In this document: positions 1 through 11,815 of the stretch, piece by piece
How the letters are laid out: every line of letters starts with the position of its first letter
How positions within the stretch are numbered: position 1 is the first letter of the stretch
Assembly (NCBI GenBank): GCA_003991915.1
Contig: RQTK01000526.1
Location: forward strand, 249,740-313,739
Direction: 5' to 3'
DNA: 64,000 nucleotides
Origin: Elysia chlorotica
Lineage: Eukaryota; Mollusca; Gastropoda; Plakobranchidae
Notes under the pieces: model-generated
The model's database searches: none
What the model saw: the letters and a program-made list of their open reading frames with translations, nothing else
What the model was told of the DNA's origin: nothing
Program-made: the position numbers and the translations under genes

Positions 1-994
1 ATAAAAGTAAAAACTCATATCGCGATTTTCAACGTGTATGTTAAGTTGCTTTTTCAAATAAAACCCACGAACATTAAATAAATCAGTACATAATGCATGT
101 CTCACTATTACAAACACACAAATGAGTTTAATACGAAAATCTTAACAACTTGGACACTTTTTTAATTCAAAGTATCAATTATATAGATTAAAATACAAGC
201 ATACAAAATAGCTGATTCGAAATTCGTTTGACTTTTTTTTAATTTACCAAAAAGGAGAGGTTGCAGTATATGAAATTAAGAAGGTTTACATCGGGACTGC
301 ATTTTCACAAATTGCCATTTCGTTTTTGTTGGAAGACATCATAGACATCATTTGTTGGAAGAGACTTCATTATATCATTTTGTAGCAGAGCTAATATTTG
401 TTTCCCGTTGCGACTTATGTTCTTTTGTAAAGACTAAAATAATTAGCACCATGGAGCATTACTCACTTCTATTACTTTTAAGCTAAACTGAACCTGAATT
501 AGAGTCCTTGTCTTCTAAATAAGATCAATAAGAAAATAATATCTTGCGCGTATGAGGGGTTGGGCAGTTCGAATCTGAGGACCTTGTCTTCGTGTACGAG
601 TTCCAGGAAAAGTGAGGGGACTTAAAACAGATCGGAGGTAATGGCGTTATTAGATATTATACGCGGTACATGTAGTTCATTTTAAAAGTAAACCCTTCCC
701 ATATCATGCCTGACAATTTTAGGGTGAAGCGATTTGGATTTGATCGCATGTCTAAGTTTGAGACAAAGGCAATTATATAATATAGAGATTATACGCAGTA
801 GTTCATTGTAAAAGAAAACCCATCCCATATCATGCCTGACAAAGGCGTAAGCATCTATCTTGCAGTTGTTTTTAAAATTAGTATCTTTCCAATAATTATG
901 CTACCATATTGAATTTACACTTTGAGTGACGGAGTAGTAGCAGCCGAAGCCTAAATGTACACGCTGATTCCAATCCACCCTAATAAATGAGGTC
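1..994. other. Gene-free stretch with a local duplication
   Basis: I see no coding exon here. A segment of about 60 bp at 653-713 (ends in CCCATATCATGCCTGACAA) recurs at 787-842 with small differences. The part between the copies, 718-771, reappears inverted at 2922-2972, so at least part of this is dispersed repeat DNA. Confidence 0.6.
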
Positions 995-1001
995 TTAGAT
1001 G

Positions 1002-1246
1002 AAGACCACAGGGGAAAAACCGGACATGTCACAAATTTGAATATTTTCAGTTATGCCCCTCAGATTATAAAGGGCGCTTAATTTTATCATAACGGTAAAG
1101 AGTGGTATGGAAAAACCGGACATGTCACCTAAAATTAGCAGTATAAAAAATATATCCTTTAATAGATAACAGCTTTTCAAAGTTTAAAATTCAAATAACT
1201 AAAAACTTGCGAGATGTGACATGTCCGGTTTTTCCCCTGTGGTCTT
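1002..1246. mobile_element. Non-autonomous DNA transposon (MITE) with 31-bp perfect terminal inverted repeats
   Basis: The 31 bases at 1002-1032 (begin AAGACCACAGGGGAAAAACC) are repeated exactly, inverted, at 1216-1246. A third copy of the inner part of the repeat, about 20 bases, lies inside at 1109-1128 in the same orientation as the left end. The element is 245 bp and codes for nothing recognisable, so it would need a transposase in trans. I could not define a clear target-site duplication. The family is unassigned. Confidence 0.85.
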
Positions 1247-1394
1247 AAGGTACGAAGATGACAATGTTTAAACACATTTCCTTATAATAATCGCCTTTTA
1301 GGTATCTTATTTATTGGAAAGTACTCTGCCAAAACAGACTGCTACCAAAACCGAGAGATGTTAGACTGTAAACAGTAACTGACGTTACAGTCGC

Positions 1395-1529
1395 ACGTCA
1401 ATCATTATTAATGACATCGGCTAGGACAAGACATGCTTACGTTCTACATGGAAATAAACAAAACGTCAATCATTATTAATGACATCGCCTAGAACAAGAC
1501 ATGCTTACGTTCTACATGGAAATAAACAA
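1395..1529. repeat. Tandem duplication, 68-bp unit x2
   Basis: The unit starting ACGTCAATCATTATTAATGA at 1395 is repeated from 1463 with only a few differences. This is a recent local duplication with no coding content. Confidence 0.9.
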
Positions 1530-1841
1530 CTCAGTAGCCACTGAGATCAAAAACATCGGACAGATAGACAGAGTGGCACTAATGGCCCAGGTTTACATGA
1601 ATGTTTCTATGTTTAGAATCCATTAATCCCTGAAAGGTTTGAAAAGGTAATTGACATCTAATTTTGGTTCAGGGGATATTCTTGTAACATGTAGAAAGTT
1701 ACAGGAAAATGACATATTGTTAAGATTTTCTTTTTTGTTTGTTTATCAGTCTGTATGTATCTGCCCGTTCTGTCTGTCTGTCCGTTAGTCCGACAGTATG
1801 TCTGTTTGTATGTCTCTGTTTCTCTGCCCCCTCCCTCCGCA

Positions 1842-1861
1842 NNNNNNNNNNNNNNNNNNNN
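1842..1861. other. Assembly gap (20 N)
   Basis: Twenty Ns interrupt a pyrimidine-rich stretch just before a TC dinucleotide array. The true length here is unknown. Apparent reading frames across it are artefacts. Confidence 0.99.

Positions 1862-1942
<81 letters not shown>
1862..1942. repeat. (TC)n microsatellite
   Basis: About 80 bp of pure TC repeats directly after the N gap. The long Ser-Leu or Arg-Glu frames it gives on either strand are not genes. Confidence 0.98.
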
Positions 1943-1945
<3 letters not shown>

Positions 1946-2622
1946 TTCTTCATATTCGAATGTGATCAAGATTTATGAAATATTTGAAATGCAAGATCGA
2001 CGCTCTGGAATATTGTTTAATTCCTAATTGAATAGAGCCCTTTTAAGAAGTGTGAAAATAAATTAGCAACAAATCTGTAATTATTAAACCTCTGATTTGT
2101 GGAAAGAAGGATATAGAATAACCCGTTGATACAGGCTACAATAAAACTAAATAGCACTGTTTCTTTTATATATCATAGTATTTTATTTACGCCTTCTTGC
2201 AAATTTATGATAATAAAATAATAAAAAAGCTGTGTAAATAATATTTTTAGAGCTTATGGTCATAATTTTAGTATAAATGATTTGTTTTATATTGTTTTGT
2301 TTTTAAATATTTAAACTTAATTTTCTCTACACATCTTTAACTTTGCCATGTATAGCTAGGCGAAATGGATAATTTTATGTTCGGATAAAAAACATTTTTG
2401 TTGTATAGCTGCATCTGATCGACTTGAGAAACGTGAAAAATGGATAGCCTTGCAGGTTGAAAATCGTATACAAACATAAGGAGAAAAAATTAATAAAAGT
2501 GTAAAAAAAAAAAGATAGATCGTTGAAGTTCAAAGGGATAAATAGGAAACATATGTTCTCAAACTCCATAAACAGACTTGTCACCAGGAGAACCTAGAAG
2601 ACGTTAACCATAAAGAGAGAGA

Positions 2623-2633
2623 GACAGAGAGAT

Positions 2634-2687
<54 letters not shown>

Positions 2688-2701
2688 GCGGGGGGGGGGG
2701 G
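2623..2701. repeat. (GA)n microsatellite followed by a G run
   Basis: GA repeats run to about 2686, followed by an 11-12 base G homopolymer. Confidence 0.95.
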
Positions 2702-2921
2702 GACTTCCAATAGAGAAATTAAAATAAAAAAACACGTAATGATTAATTTGCAAAAGTCCTAGATGTGTGAAAAGAAAATGTTATATTAATATCCAAACAA
2801 ATGCAGACAAGGGCTAAATCGGTAAAGTAAATTTAAAAAAACGCCTCTCTTCTTGATAATTGGGTGCAGAGGAATTAGGGCATTGGTGATTACTAGTATT
2901 TTCATCTATAAATGTAATTGT

Positions 2922-2972
2922 CTTCGTCTCAAACTTAGACGATCAAACCCAAACCGCTCCACCCTAAAATCC
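2922..2972 (-). repeat. Inverted copy of the repeat at 718-771
   Basis: The reverse complement reads TTAGGGTGGAGCGGTTTGGG and continues through a match to TCTAAGTTTGAGACAAAGGC at 718-771, with several substitutions and a small gap. It is a dispersed repeat of unknown class. Confidence 0.65.
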
Positions 2973-3677
2973 TAAATTTTACAGTAAAATTCCAAATAGG
3001 TCTGAGAATTTTAGAGTCATAAAACTAATAAAATCAAACGGGGAGCAGACGCAACAATGACTGCTTTATCCCTTTCCTTGAACAAAAACAGATCGAGAGT
3101 GCTATAAATATTTATTCTTTTTATTTTCTAAATTCGCGCGCAAATTTTAATGCGCACAGTGCACCGTTTTCTTAGAACGCTTGGTTAATTATTAATTATG
3201 ATTATAAACTATTGAACCTACTTTAATTTGATGCAACCCCTTCAAGCAAACATATTAAGTTCCTAAAGTTATAGATCCTGAAGGTACACAATTTTGAATT
3301 CAGCGCAGTTTAAATTTACCTGTACTACCTTAGTTTTGTCCACCCTACAGTCCCCACGAATTTCGTGGGTTACCGGCTAGTACATACATAATTGCACTAT
3401 ACAAGATGTGACATGATGATCACACAATAAGTACTAAACCAATGCTCACTTAAAACATTAATTTAACATGAATGAAATTCTAACTGCTGTATAAGGAAAG
3501 CAACGGTGTAGAAAATCTTCTCAGAGAGCTATAATAGTCTATGCGCTAGTGCATATTCTCATTATTTATTCATGCATTTAGGTCATACAGTCAGATTGTG
3601 TAAATACCTTGTGATAAATAAGGCACGCTTGTGCCAGGCAAGTATTTACGTCTGTCTGTCTCTCTACCCCTCTCTCT

Positions 3678-3680
3678 CCC

Positions 3681-3729
<49 letters not shown>
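3678..3729. repeat. (TC)n microsatellite
   Basis: About 52 bp of TC repeats flanked by degenerate TC and CTAT-type repeats up to about 3860. Confidence 0.95.
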
Positions 3730-3733
<4 letters not shown>

Positions 3734-3947
3734 TATCTCCCCCTCTTCCTCTCGCTCTCTACATTTAAATAATCCATCTATCTATCTAACTGTCTATGTT
3801 CAACTGTATCTTTAATTCTCTACGTAGTTATTTGTTTATCTGCCAGTCCATGTTTTGGTCTATTTGACTGTATATTTGTCTATCTGTAACTGCCGGGCTG
3901 CCTGTGTTTTTAAACCCAGATCCCTGCATACCCCCTCCCTCTCTCTG

Positions 3948-4118
3948 CGGTTCGAATCCCACAATCGTTCAAAAATGTATTTTCCTTTTCGTCACCAACT
4001 GGTTGAATAGATGTCCTCGTTTGTGACAGCATATGAAATTGTCTAACGTTAGTCTTGCGGTCCGTCCACAATATGGTCTATATAGTACTGACGTTGGACG
4101 CTAAACAACTCAACTATA
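3948..4118 (+). mobile_element. tRNA-derived SINE, partial copy
   Basis: It begins with a B-box-like GGTTCGAATCCC and continues with the family body: a degenerate tACTGGTTG block, then GTCTAACGTTAGTCTTG, GTCCACAATATGGTCTATATAG and ACGTTGGACGCTAAACAACTCAAC. The 5' tRNA A-box half is missing. Confidence 0.8.
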
Positions 4119-4449
4119 TTCAACTGTCTGTCTATCTGTATGTACATAATGTCTGTCTCTCTCTACCGATCTTTCTCTCTATCTCTGTTTCCACGCCTTG
4201 CATGTCCTTGGATAGTACCCAGATCACTTAGTTCAATCAGAATTAGTGTGATTTAATTACCGAGGCTTAAACAAACTATATTTTATTTTTAACAAAGAAT
4301 AATTGCAAACAACCATTGCAAAAATATTCAAATTAAACACACATACAGGAAAACTATAACTGTCCTTCATAACGAAATGTATTACACTAGAACCCAAGTT
4401 TGTGTTTCTTTCTCAGCGTCTAACATCAGCAACTAGGCAATCTAGTGTA

Positions 4450-4710
4450 ATTGTAGTTGAGTTGGTTTAACGCCCAACATCAGAATATATTTTGTATATG
4501 TGGACGGGTCCCAAGACTGACGTCTGATAATTTTATGTGCTGCCACACACGAGACAGGGCGGGGATGCCATCACTCCTGCCTCAGCTGGTCACTTTAAAC
4601 TGACACCGACCCAACCAGTAGGGAGCGAATTCGCTAGGGCTCGAACCACGGACCTTTTGCGTTGGAAGCCGATGTTCTCCCCCAGGGTCAGAGCGCTCCC
4701 CGGCTATCTA
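4450..4710 (-). mobile_element. tRNA-derived SINE, near full length
   Basis: Reverse-complement copy of the same family. Reading left to right it holds the inverted tail (GAGTTGGTTTAACGCCCAAC), the CAAGACTGACGTCTGATAAT block, the CACACACGAGACAGGGCGGG block, CCAACCAGTAGGGAGC and the inverted tRNA-like head (GCTCGAACCACGGACC). The short reading frame at 4537-4731 is SINE sequence, not a gene. Confidence 0.88.
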
Positions 4711-4911
4711 GTGAACAGGTCCCTAGCTTAAAGTCCTCTAGACTATCAAATGATAAAATAGATCCCGTATCAACATGTCCCAAGACTGAATAATCTAGAT
4801 CAGCTTTTACGTTCTGCCTCACAGAAGCCGACTGTTGCAAGTACAAAATACGATTTCCGGCTTTTACCTTTTAAAACTCAGGATCAATGTTTGAAGCACA
4901 ATTTTACTTAT

Positions 4912-5065
4912 TACTCTTTTTGGGGATACCATGACGTTTGTCTCAGTCGATCACAGTATACTGACACCAACCGCACCAATAGGGACAGATGCGGCTCGAT
5001 TGGGATTCGAACCTAATGCTTCGCGATGAAAAGTCAAGCCCTCTACTGACTGAGCTAGCTACTCC
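4912..5065 (-). mobile_element. tRNA-derived SINE, head half
   Basis: Inverted copy with GGGGATACCATGACG, CACCAATAGGGACAG, the inverted B box (GGGATTCGAACCTAATG) and an inverted A-box region (CTCTACTGACTGAGCTAGCT). It looks tRNA-like because of its origin; the body is degraded. Confidence 0.75.
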
Positions 5066-5363
5066 ATTATTACGTAAATAAAGCGTTTACAACATTTTGT
5101 TTCGATCCATAAAAGTTCTAGATGGGGAAATGCATACAGTAAAGAATATAATACATTTTTTTAAACAAATTGCTCGGAAGCAAGTAGTTTTACAGAAAAC
5201 GTGAGTATTTAACAGGTGCTATAGTTCAAGAAACAACAGCGGTACAAATTAGTAACGATGCACAAGAAACTCTCCAAACCCTGTTTTTTTTATGAGAGAG
5301 GCTTTCCAACGAGGACATATAAAGCTCAAAAGAGCAACAACATCAACGTACGACATCTACATT

Positions 5364-5365
<2 letters not shown>

Positions 5366-5442
<77 letters not shown>
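5366..5442. repeat. (CTA)n trinucleotide repeat
   Basis: About 25 units of CTA. It reads as poly-Leu in one frame and has no gene context. Confidence 0.97.
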
Positions 5443-5443
<1 letters not shown>

Positions 5444-6461
5444 ATTACCATGTGGGGCTGCAAGTAAAAATCCTATACATGATGAAAGAAAAAAGAACAC
5501 CGAAGTCGGATTTGCCATAGTATGAGTGTTGGACGGAGAAAAACCAATTGTGACTGCGCATCCGCTGCTTTGGAAACAAATACTGATAGAGACTTGGGGC
5601 ACGTCTTCATAAGCGTCGGCCAGTCGGAGCCGTCATAGACAGGTGATGGGCCCTCGATTTACAGTCAAGTCGCACAGTTTACAGGCCACTCGGACATGAC
5701 TGATGAAAATCCTACGTCCGCCTTGGAGACATACGCGCGTCGGGGGGATTTCTGTTTGCAAATGTGCAGAATAAATGAAAGGAAAACTGACAGGTGTTTT
5801 TGTGTTGGATCAGTGCGAGAAGGGGAGATGAGATGTGCAGAAATGAGGGGGAAAGGGGATGTTTTCTTGGCGTGCAAATGTGAGAAAATGCGAAGTTCTT
5901 GCTGAAACTTCTGATACCCAGGTCCGTCAATCATAGCTGACCATCCTTAAATCGTATTCGTGGCTCCACACGTAACTGGTGTAAGTTGCGTTACCGCAAG
6001 AAGTGGACAGAAGCGATAGTTTTGGTTAAGCCTGTCTCTGACATCCATATGAGCAGTTACATCAAAGGCTTAGCCGCGTACTTTCTTGCTCTCTTATGTT
6101 TCCTTTTTGTTATGATATCCAGCTTTCGCATTATTTTGAAGTGAAATATTACAAATTGGTATTATTTATAAAAGAAATGATCCGACCATAACCACAATTG
6201 ACCTATACTGCGCCGCCATATGACTAAACCTAAATTTAAGCTGACGAAAATAGAAAGACAATGATTGGATTGGCAATTTTACTATTAATGTGTAGCCAGA
6301 TGGTGCTGTTATGTAATGTATATGAGTTATTTATACATCTTTGTGCACAGGTGTCCGTTTTCTGGACATGCAGGATTTGATAAATTGAAACAGATACAAG
6401 CATGTGAATAAAACTCCACAAACAGAAAACTATTTACGTCCATCTTAGGGGGGGGGGGGGG
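5443..6461. other. Gene-free stretch, nothing recognised
   Basis: Open frames of 60-90 codons overlap on both strands at 5665-5934, but none shows a conserved domain, signal peptide or usable splice context. I see no repeat structure beyond a G run at 6450-6462. Confidence 0.5.
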
Positions 6462-6703
6462 GCCAGGTGTAGAACATCGGATTCCGACGCAAAAGGGCCC
6501 GAGTTCGAATCCTGGCTGGTGCGTTCCCTACTGGTTGGGTCGATGTCAGTATAATGTGACCGGCTGAGACAGGTCATGGTATCCCCGCCCTGTCTCGTGT
6601 GTGGCAGCACATAAAAATTGTCAGACGTCCGTCTTGGGGTCCGTCCACAATATAGCATATATAGTGCTGCTGTTGGACGTTAAACCAGCCCAACCCAACC
6701 CAA
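6462..6703 (+). mobile_element. tRNA-derived SINE, near full length
   Basis: One of the clearest copies. It has the tRNA-like head with B box GAGTTCGAATCCTGG, CCCTACTGGTTGGGTCGATG, TCAGTATAATGTGACCGGCT, GAGACAGG, CCCCGCCCTGTCTCGTGTGT, GGCAGCACATAAAAATTGTC, GTCTTGGGGTCCGTCCACAA, and a tail TTGGACGTTAAACCAGCCCA followed by short AACCC repeats. Confidence 0.9.
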
Positions 6704-7149
6704 CGTCCATCTTAGAAGCATGCAGAAATATCCATTAAAAAATATCCCTTTACCAAATCTTAAGCCCTCAGCTTTTTGTTTACACATACACGCAGCTTGT
6801 TTCACTGATTATTTCGTGAAATGGGTGAGGAAAGATAGCATATTATAGACAGGAACCTAGTCCGTGGTAAACCTTAGAAGTTCCCGGAAAAGAGTATGGG
6901 ACATTATTGTTAGAGGAAAAGTTCTCAAAGTGCAATTAATGCGAATATGGTAGTGTAATAAAAAGAGCACAAGTGAGAGAATGGAGAGGCAAAAAATGTA
7001 AGCTTATCAAGAGCAGTCTTATTACTAACACGTTTCCCTTTCATCATACACATAGCTATATCGTAAGAGAATTATATTAAGTCGGAGAAAGAAACTCTGT
7101 TCATTTAAGTATCGATTCTGCTCGCTACAGACCAATATCTACGGCAATT

Positions 7150-7305
7150 CCCAAAGCTAATGTCTGTTAATATCTTCGTTCAAAATAGAGACACAGAGAT
7201 AGTACCAGGGCCTTGTTCTAAGCCGAAATAATGTCTCTTAATGTCATTGTTAAAAAAAGAGACACTTGGGGATAGTACCAGGGCCTTGTTCTAAGCCGAC
7301 TATCA
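7150..7305. repeat. Imperfect tandem duplication
   Basis: Two copies of a unit of about 75 bp share AATGTCT.TTAAT, AGAGACAC and the identical block GATAGTACCAGGGCCTTGTT followed by CTAAGCCGA (near 7199 and 7273). Confidence 0.85.
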
Positions 7306-7735
7306 CAGCAAAACAGATAATTATGCAGCCTTATCTAGGTTCGTGCGCTCTAAGACTGAGAATCTACATCCCAGTTTATGTTCTTGGTTTCTTTTTTTAC
7401 TCATACCGTTTAGCCCTGTTCTACCAGTGAGAATATTTCGCCCAGGTGTTTAGCATGCCAAGACGCTTTTCTCTGTCTCTCTTTCAGCAAAAAAAAAAGT
7501 GTGAATATGAATGTAGAATAATTAACATAAAGCGTACAACTATGATAAACCTAATCGGGGAGATGATAAGATGTCAAAGTAAACAGATCGCCTGTCTTAT
7601 GGTCCAGTGAGGGAGTCAAAGACAGTAGCAGTTTTTATTTTTATGGAGATATAGAGAGACAGAGATAGCCTCGAGTAGAACATAAATAGATAACGTTAAA
7701 TATTCATGAGTATATAATACAAAAAAGTAATAGTG

Positions 7736-7740
7736 AGTGA

Positions 7741-7788
<48 letters not shown>

Positions 7789-7945
7789 AAGCGAGAGAGA
7801 GAAAGAGAAGAGTGGTAGAACAAAGTTAAGTATATTATTAGCCTTGACAATTGTCCCATTATGCATAGTTACATTGGTGACTTTGTGCTATTTGACTTGT
7901 TTGTTATTATTTTCATTTTATGTGTCTCAACCATCTACATGTTGC

Positions 7946-8016
<71 letters not shown>

Positions 8017-8089
8017 AGGGAGCGTAGAGAAAAAAATAGACCAAGAGAGAGAAGTAGTGAGAGGGAGAGAGAGTGAGAGAGAGAAATAA
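7736..8089. repeat. Two (GA)n microsatellite blocks
   Basis: GA arrays lie at about 7740-7812 and 7950-8010 with degenerate GA around them. The long Arg-Glu frames here are repeat translations, not proteins. Confidence 0.95.
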
Positions 8090-9404
8090 AATGTGTTTAC
8101 AATTTAACATATAACGAACTATCTTTCTATTCATTCACTTCGTCTCTGTAGTGTAGGCACCATTTTCCTGTTACTATTTCTGATACTATTATGCAGATAT
8201 ATTGGCCGTCGGAACATCCATCAGTCCCTCGGATTCACCTTCGAAACCTTCTTAGATAACTGTGTGACAGAAGCTTAGTACGATCATGTAGTAACATATC
8301 ATCTGACGGGTGCTTATTCTTCATTGGTAACAAAAGATAGAGGTGCCTACAAGATAGTCAAAATGATCTGAAGTTTGACAAACCTAAAGCTAAGACTGGG
8401 GAGAGCTTCTAACAGATATCAGGGAAAATGTATCATGATTTGAGGGGGGAAAAAAGGAAAAGTAGTTATGGAAGGGCTGAGTTTGATTCATATTTCGGAG
8501 GAATTTGTATCCGTTATGGAATCGTCATCAATATTTTTTGTTGTTGTAAATATTGTCTTCAAATTCATTCCACGCTCGTTATCATATCTACTAAAAATGC
8601 CAATAAAAAGTGTATGCAAGAAGTCATTAATTTTATGAGGGGCATTATGTTTTATGAGCTTTCCAAAGGTCTGCGATATGATTTGAAAAGTACATGTTTT
8701 GATTTGCTTACTATAATTATTCCTTGATGGTTAGATATAAATTGGTCTCTTAAAGGCGTATTTAGTAACGTTAGATTCTTTCAGCAATATACGTCGGGTA
8801 TTGCATTCAAATAAAGAGTAAGTGGAAGAGGTGGCTAAATTGGAGAAAAGAATATCACAGGTGTGGGCTTAAAAAATCCCAAGAATTTAATTGTTACTAA
8901 CATGGTGTTTAAACTAAAAAGAAATCCTATGAAGTAAACTACCGTATCTGGTCTTGCCCAGAGCATAATGAGAACATGTCTGTACAAGGATATTTGATAG
9001 TGGGACGCTGGTAACACCTGACACAGAGAAGTGTGAACCGATGTCAGGATCTAGGATCACAAGAGTCAAACTTGCCTCAAACTGCTCAAGATTTGAAAGC
9101 GTGAGTGACATGCTTCAGACCTGGACACAGCGCCCCCCCCCCCTCCCCTTCCCAGGCCTTTACTAAGTGGACACGTCAGACCGGACACGTTACTTCAGCG
9201 TTATGCGGGCCTGTCTGGTCAGAGACGTTGCGAGTGCCTAGTAAAGCAGGCCTGCTTGTCTCCCAGATGTCAGCCTCTCGTGACCGGACTGACATACCAC
9301 CGGAGAAAATGAATGAGAAACATGAGCTAAATGAGCAGCGTGAGAGAATCTGCATTAACGTAGCCCGTGACTCATACCTTCCCAGGCACACCTCCCGTGG
9401 ACAA
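8090..9404. other. Gene-free stretch, nothing recognised
   Basis: An open frame of 99 codons at 8428-8727 has no recognisable domain. The slightly GC-richer part at 9100-9400 holds open frames on both strands but no motif, start context or splice signals I can defend. Confidence 0.45.
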
Positions 9405-9690
9405 GGGGGCGAAGTGACTCAAGTGGTAGAGCGTTGGTCTCCAGATCAGGAGGTCCGTGGATCCAATCCCAACATCGGCAGATTTATTTGTCCGATGTAC
9501 GTCCCGTGTAACTGGTTGGAGTCTGTGTCAGTATAATATGACCAGCTGAGACAGGAATAATAGTATCCCCGCCCTGTCTCGTGTGTGGCAGCACATAAAG
9601 TTGTCATTTGTCAGTCTTGGGGCCCGTCGCCGTATAGGACTCTCCAGGGGAACCTAGTGCCCTAGTGGATGTTAAACCTGGAGAGAGGGA
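9405..9690 (+). mobile_element. tRNA-derived SINE with well-kept tRNA-like head
   Basis: The head keeps a recognisable A box (AAGTGGTAGAGCGTTGG) and a B-box region (GGTCCGTGGATCCAATCCC), as expected for an RNA polymerase III promoter derived from a tRNA. The body follows the family consensus (ATTTATTTGTCCGATG, CTGAGACAGG, CCCCGCCCTGTCTCGTGTGT). The 3' end has diverged after GTCTTGGGGCCCGTC. Confidence 0.9.
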
Positions 9691-10195
9691 GATAACTCTC
9701 TTCCTCGCTCTATAGAGAATCCCGTGGACAAGGCTTGGGGTCATCATCAGACAGGAGACTAACTTTTCACTGATCTTCAAAATACTTTTTAAATGAAGAC
9801 AATTGATTACTATGCTTGTATAACCTTTTTCTGATGCTTGGATATTTTTAGAGGGATGAAGTTTAATTTGATGGTGGTCGGAAGATGAAAAGAAAAACAG
9901 TCCGTTCTTTCTCCATTTCTCTATTTCAGCCCAGCGAAACCACCGCGTAAGTTCTTATTGGACCACTTTGCTAATTCCATATCAATATTATCATTGCGCC
10001 GACTTGCTCTTTATCCAAATCTAAGTTTTTATTTAATTGTTGTAAATATACAGAATTAAATATATAAAAACCATACACACAATGTATCAAGCATCATTAT
10101 GACGAAGCTGTTCACTTAAAATACTCTTTTAAAAAGAAAGGACAAGTTTCCTTTAATGGAGAAAGGAAAGAGGAAGATAGAAAAAGAGAGGGAGG

Positions 10196-10200
<5 letters not shown>

Positions 10201-10252
<52 letters not shown>
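10201..10252. repeat. (GACA)n tetranucleotide repeat
   Basis: About 13 units of GACA/ACAG. Confidence 0.97.
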
Positions 10253-10253
<1 letters not shown>

Positions 10254-10369
10254 GGCACACAAGCAAAGGGAGATGAAGTAAAGTAATACTAGAAGGAAAA
10301 AGAGTCTCAGACAGAATGTGGAACCAAAATGCGAGCGAGGAAAAAAAAAAACAACGTAAGAAAATAGAA

Positions 10370-10515
10370 TTACAAAAAGGTATTTAGAAAAATAACACAT
10401 CTGGTTGGGAGAGGAAGAAGATAAGGAGTGAGTGGAGGAGGAAAAAGATTTACAAAAGGGTATATAGAAAAATAGCGCATCTGGTTGGGAGAGGAGGGAG
10501 ACAATGAATGAGAGG
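10370..10515. repeat. Tandem duplication, about 75-bp unit x2
   Basis: The unit TTACAAAAAGGTATTTAGAA through CATCTGGTTGGGAGAGGA is followed by a second copy starting near 10449 with minor changes. Confidence 0.85.
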
Positions 10516-10536
10516 AGGAGAGATATATGGAAAGAA

Positions 10537-10592
10537 GGGGTAGGAGGAGGAGGAGGAGGAGGAGGAGGAGGAGGAGGAGGAGGAGGAGGAGG
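10537..10592. repeat. (GGA)n trinucleotide repeat
   Basis: About 18 units of GAG/GGA on the plus strand (proline or leucine runs on the other strand). Not coding. Confidence 0.96.
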
Positions 10593-11383
10593 GGCAGAGA
10601 TAGACAGAGAGACATATGTGGCCATGCAGTATTTTTTAAATTAGATAACCACCTTATTACCACTGTTGTAATAGCTGAGTTAACAGGTCATCTAAAGGTT
10701 TTTTTCAAATTAATAATACTTTCCCCCAGTATCGTCCACAAAAACCGCTCCCTTCTCTCAAACCCACACAGACCATCATTTGTACAGCTTAACAGAACAG
10801 GCATAAAAATGAAAAAACAGCTATTTAACGTAACCGGAAAGTCCAGGAACGGTGTCAAAACTCACAATAATCATGCCCAAACTAATTGCCTTACCAAGTT
10901 ACAACTGAGGCAGTGGCACTGATGGTCAAGCGTAACGCAATGACATGACAAGACTTAATGAGAAATGTCTTCTGGGGGGACAACATTTTTGTGCACATAT
11001 TCCGTAATGAACGTAAGGGCTCAAGGTACGTTGACTAAATGTACGTGGCCTGCAAAGTGCAAAGCCGTTCTCGCATAGTTGGACAAAGTCTGAAAAATAG
11101 GCAGGTGTCCAGTGGGTTTGCTACGACGTTGTTGGATTTTTCATTATTTAAATTTATACTGAGTGACCCCTGTTAAGACAGACAAAAAGCAGGTGCAGGG
11201 ATCAGCTGGCATTCTGCTTGAGTGCATCCTTGTTCATCTTCCTTGCCCGCTGATAATATCAAGCGGTGTTTGTATTTTCTCCACGCATAAACATTGTTGG
11301 ACGGCGAACTGTGATTGTTCTTTCAATTAACTCCTAACAGTAGTTGACTTATAACTGTAGGTGCAAGTAGGGCCGTGTTGGAA

Positions 11384-11748
11384 ATGGATAGCAAGTGGTG
11401 TTCTCTGATTGTCTTGGCAGTATGTGTGTTATCAATGGTCATTACTTCTGCACAGGGTCAGTAATTCCATAAAGTTTTTTTCTTCCTTCTTTTATATGGA
11501 ACCTAAGACTCGTAAAAAATACCAGACATCAACTTAATTAGTGACTCAGAATAACGCGCAAAATCTTACTCATTATTAATTTTATTATTGCTGTTATTAT
11601 TACTGATACATTATTTCATTATTTTTTGTGTTGTTGTTGTTGTTGTTAATGTTTTTGTTGCTGTAGGTGTTGTTGTTGTTGAATTTTGTTATCATCATTT
11701 TATTGTTATTATTATGATTATTATTATTATTACTATTATTATTATTAC

Positions 11749-11815
<67 letters not shown>

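Noticed and set aside
1658-1978. Long Arg-Glu and Ser-Leu open frames
   Set aside because: They translate the TC/GA array and run through the N gap.
5665-5934. Overlapping open frames of 69-89 codons on both strands
   Set aside because: No domain, no signal peptide, no supporting splice sites, and frames open on both strands at once.
7733-8089. 118-codon frame with a hydrophobic centre
   Set aside because: Both halves are GA-repeat translation; the hydrophobic middle is the AT-rich spacer.
9405-9475. Possible tRNA gene
   Set aside because: A and B boxes are present but the sequence does not close a cloverleaf and continues into the SINE body; it is a tRNA-derived SINE head.
9105-9536. 143-codon open frame
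   Set aside because: Its last third is SINE head sequence and the rest shows no recognisable domain.
10116-10663. Proline-rich and leucine-rich frames up to 169 codons
   Set aside because: They come from the GACA and GGA repeats.
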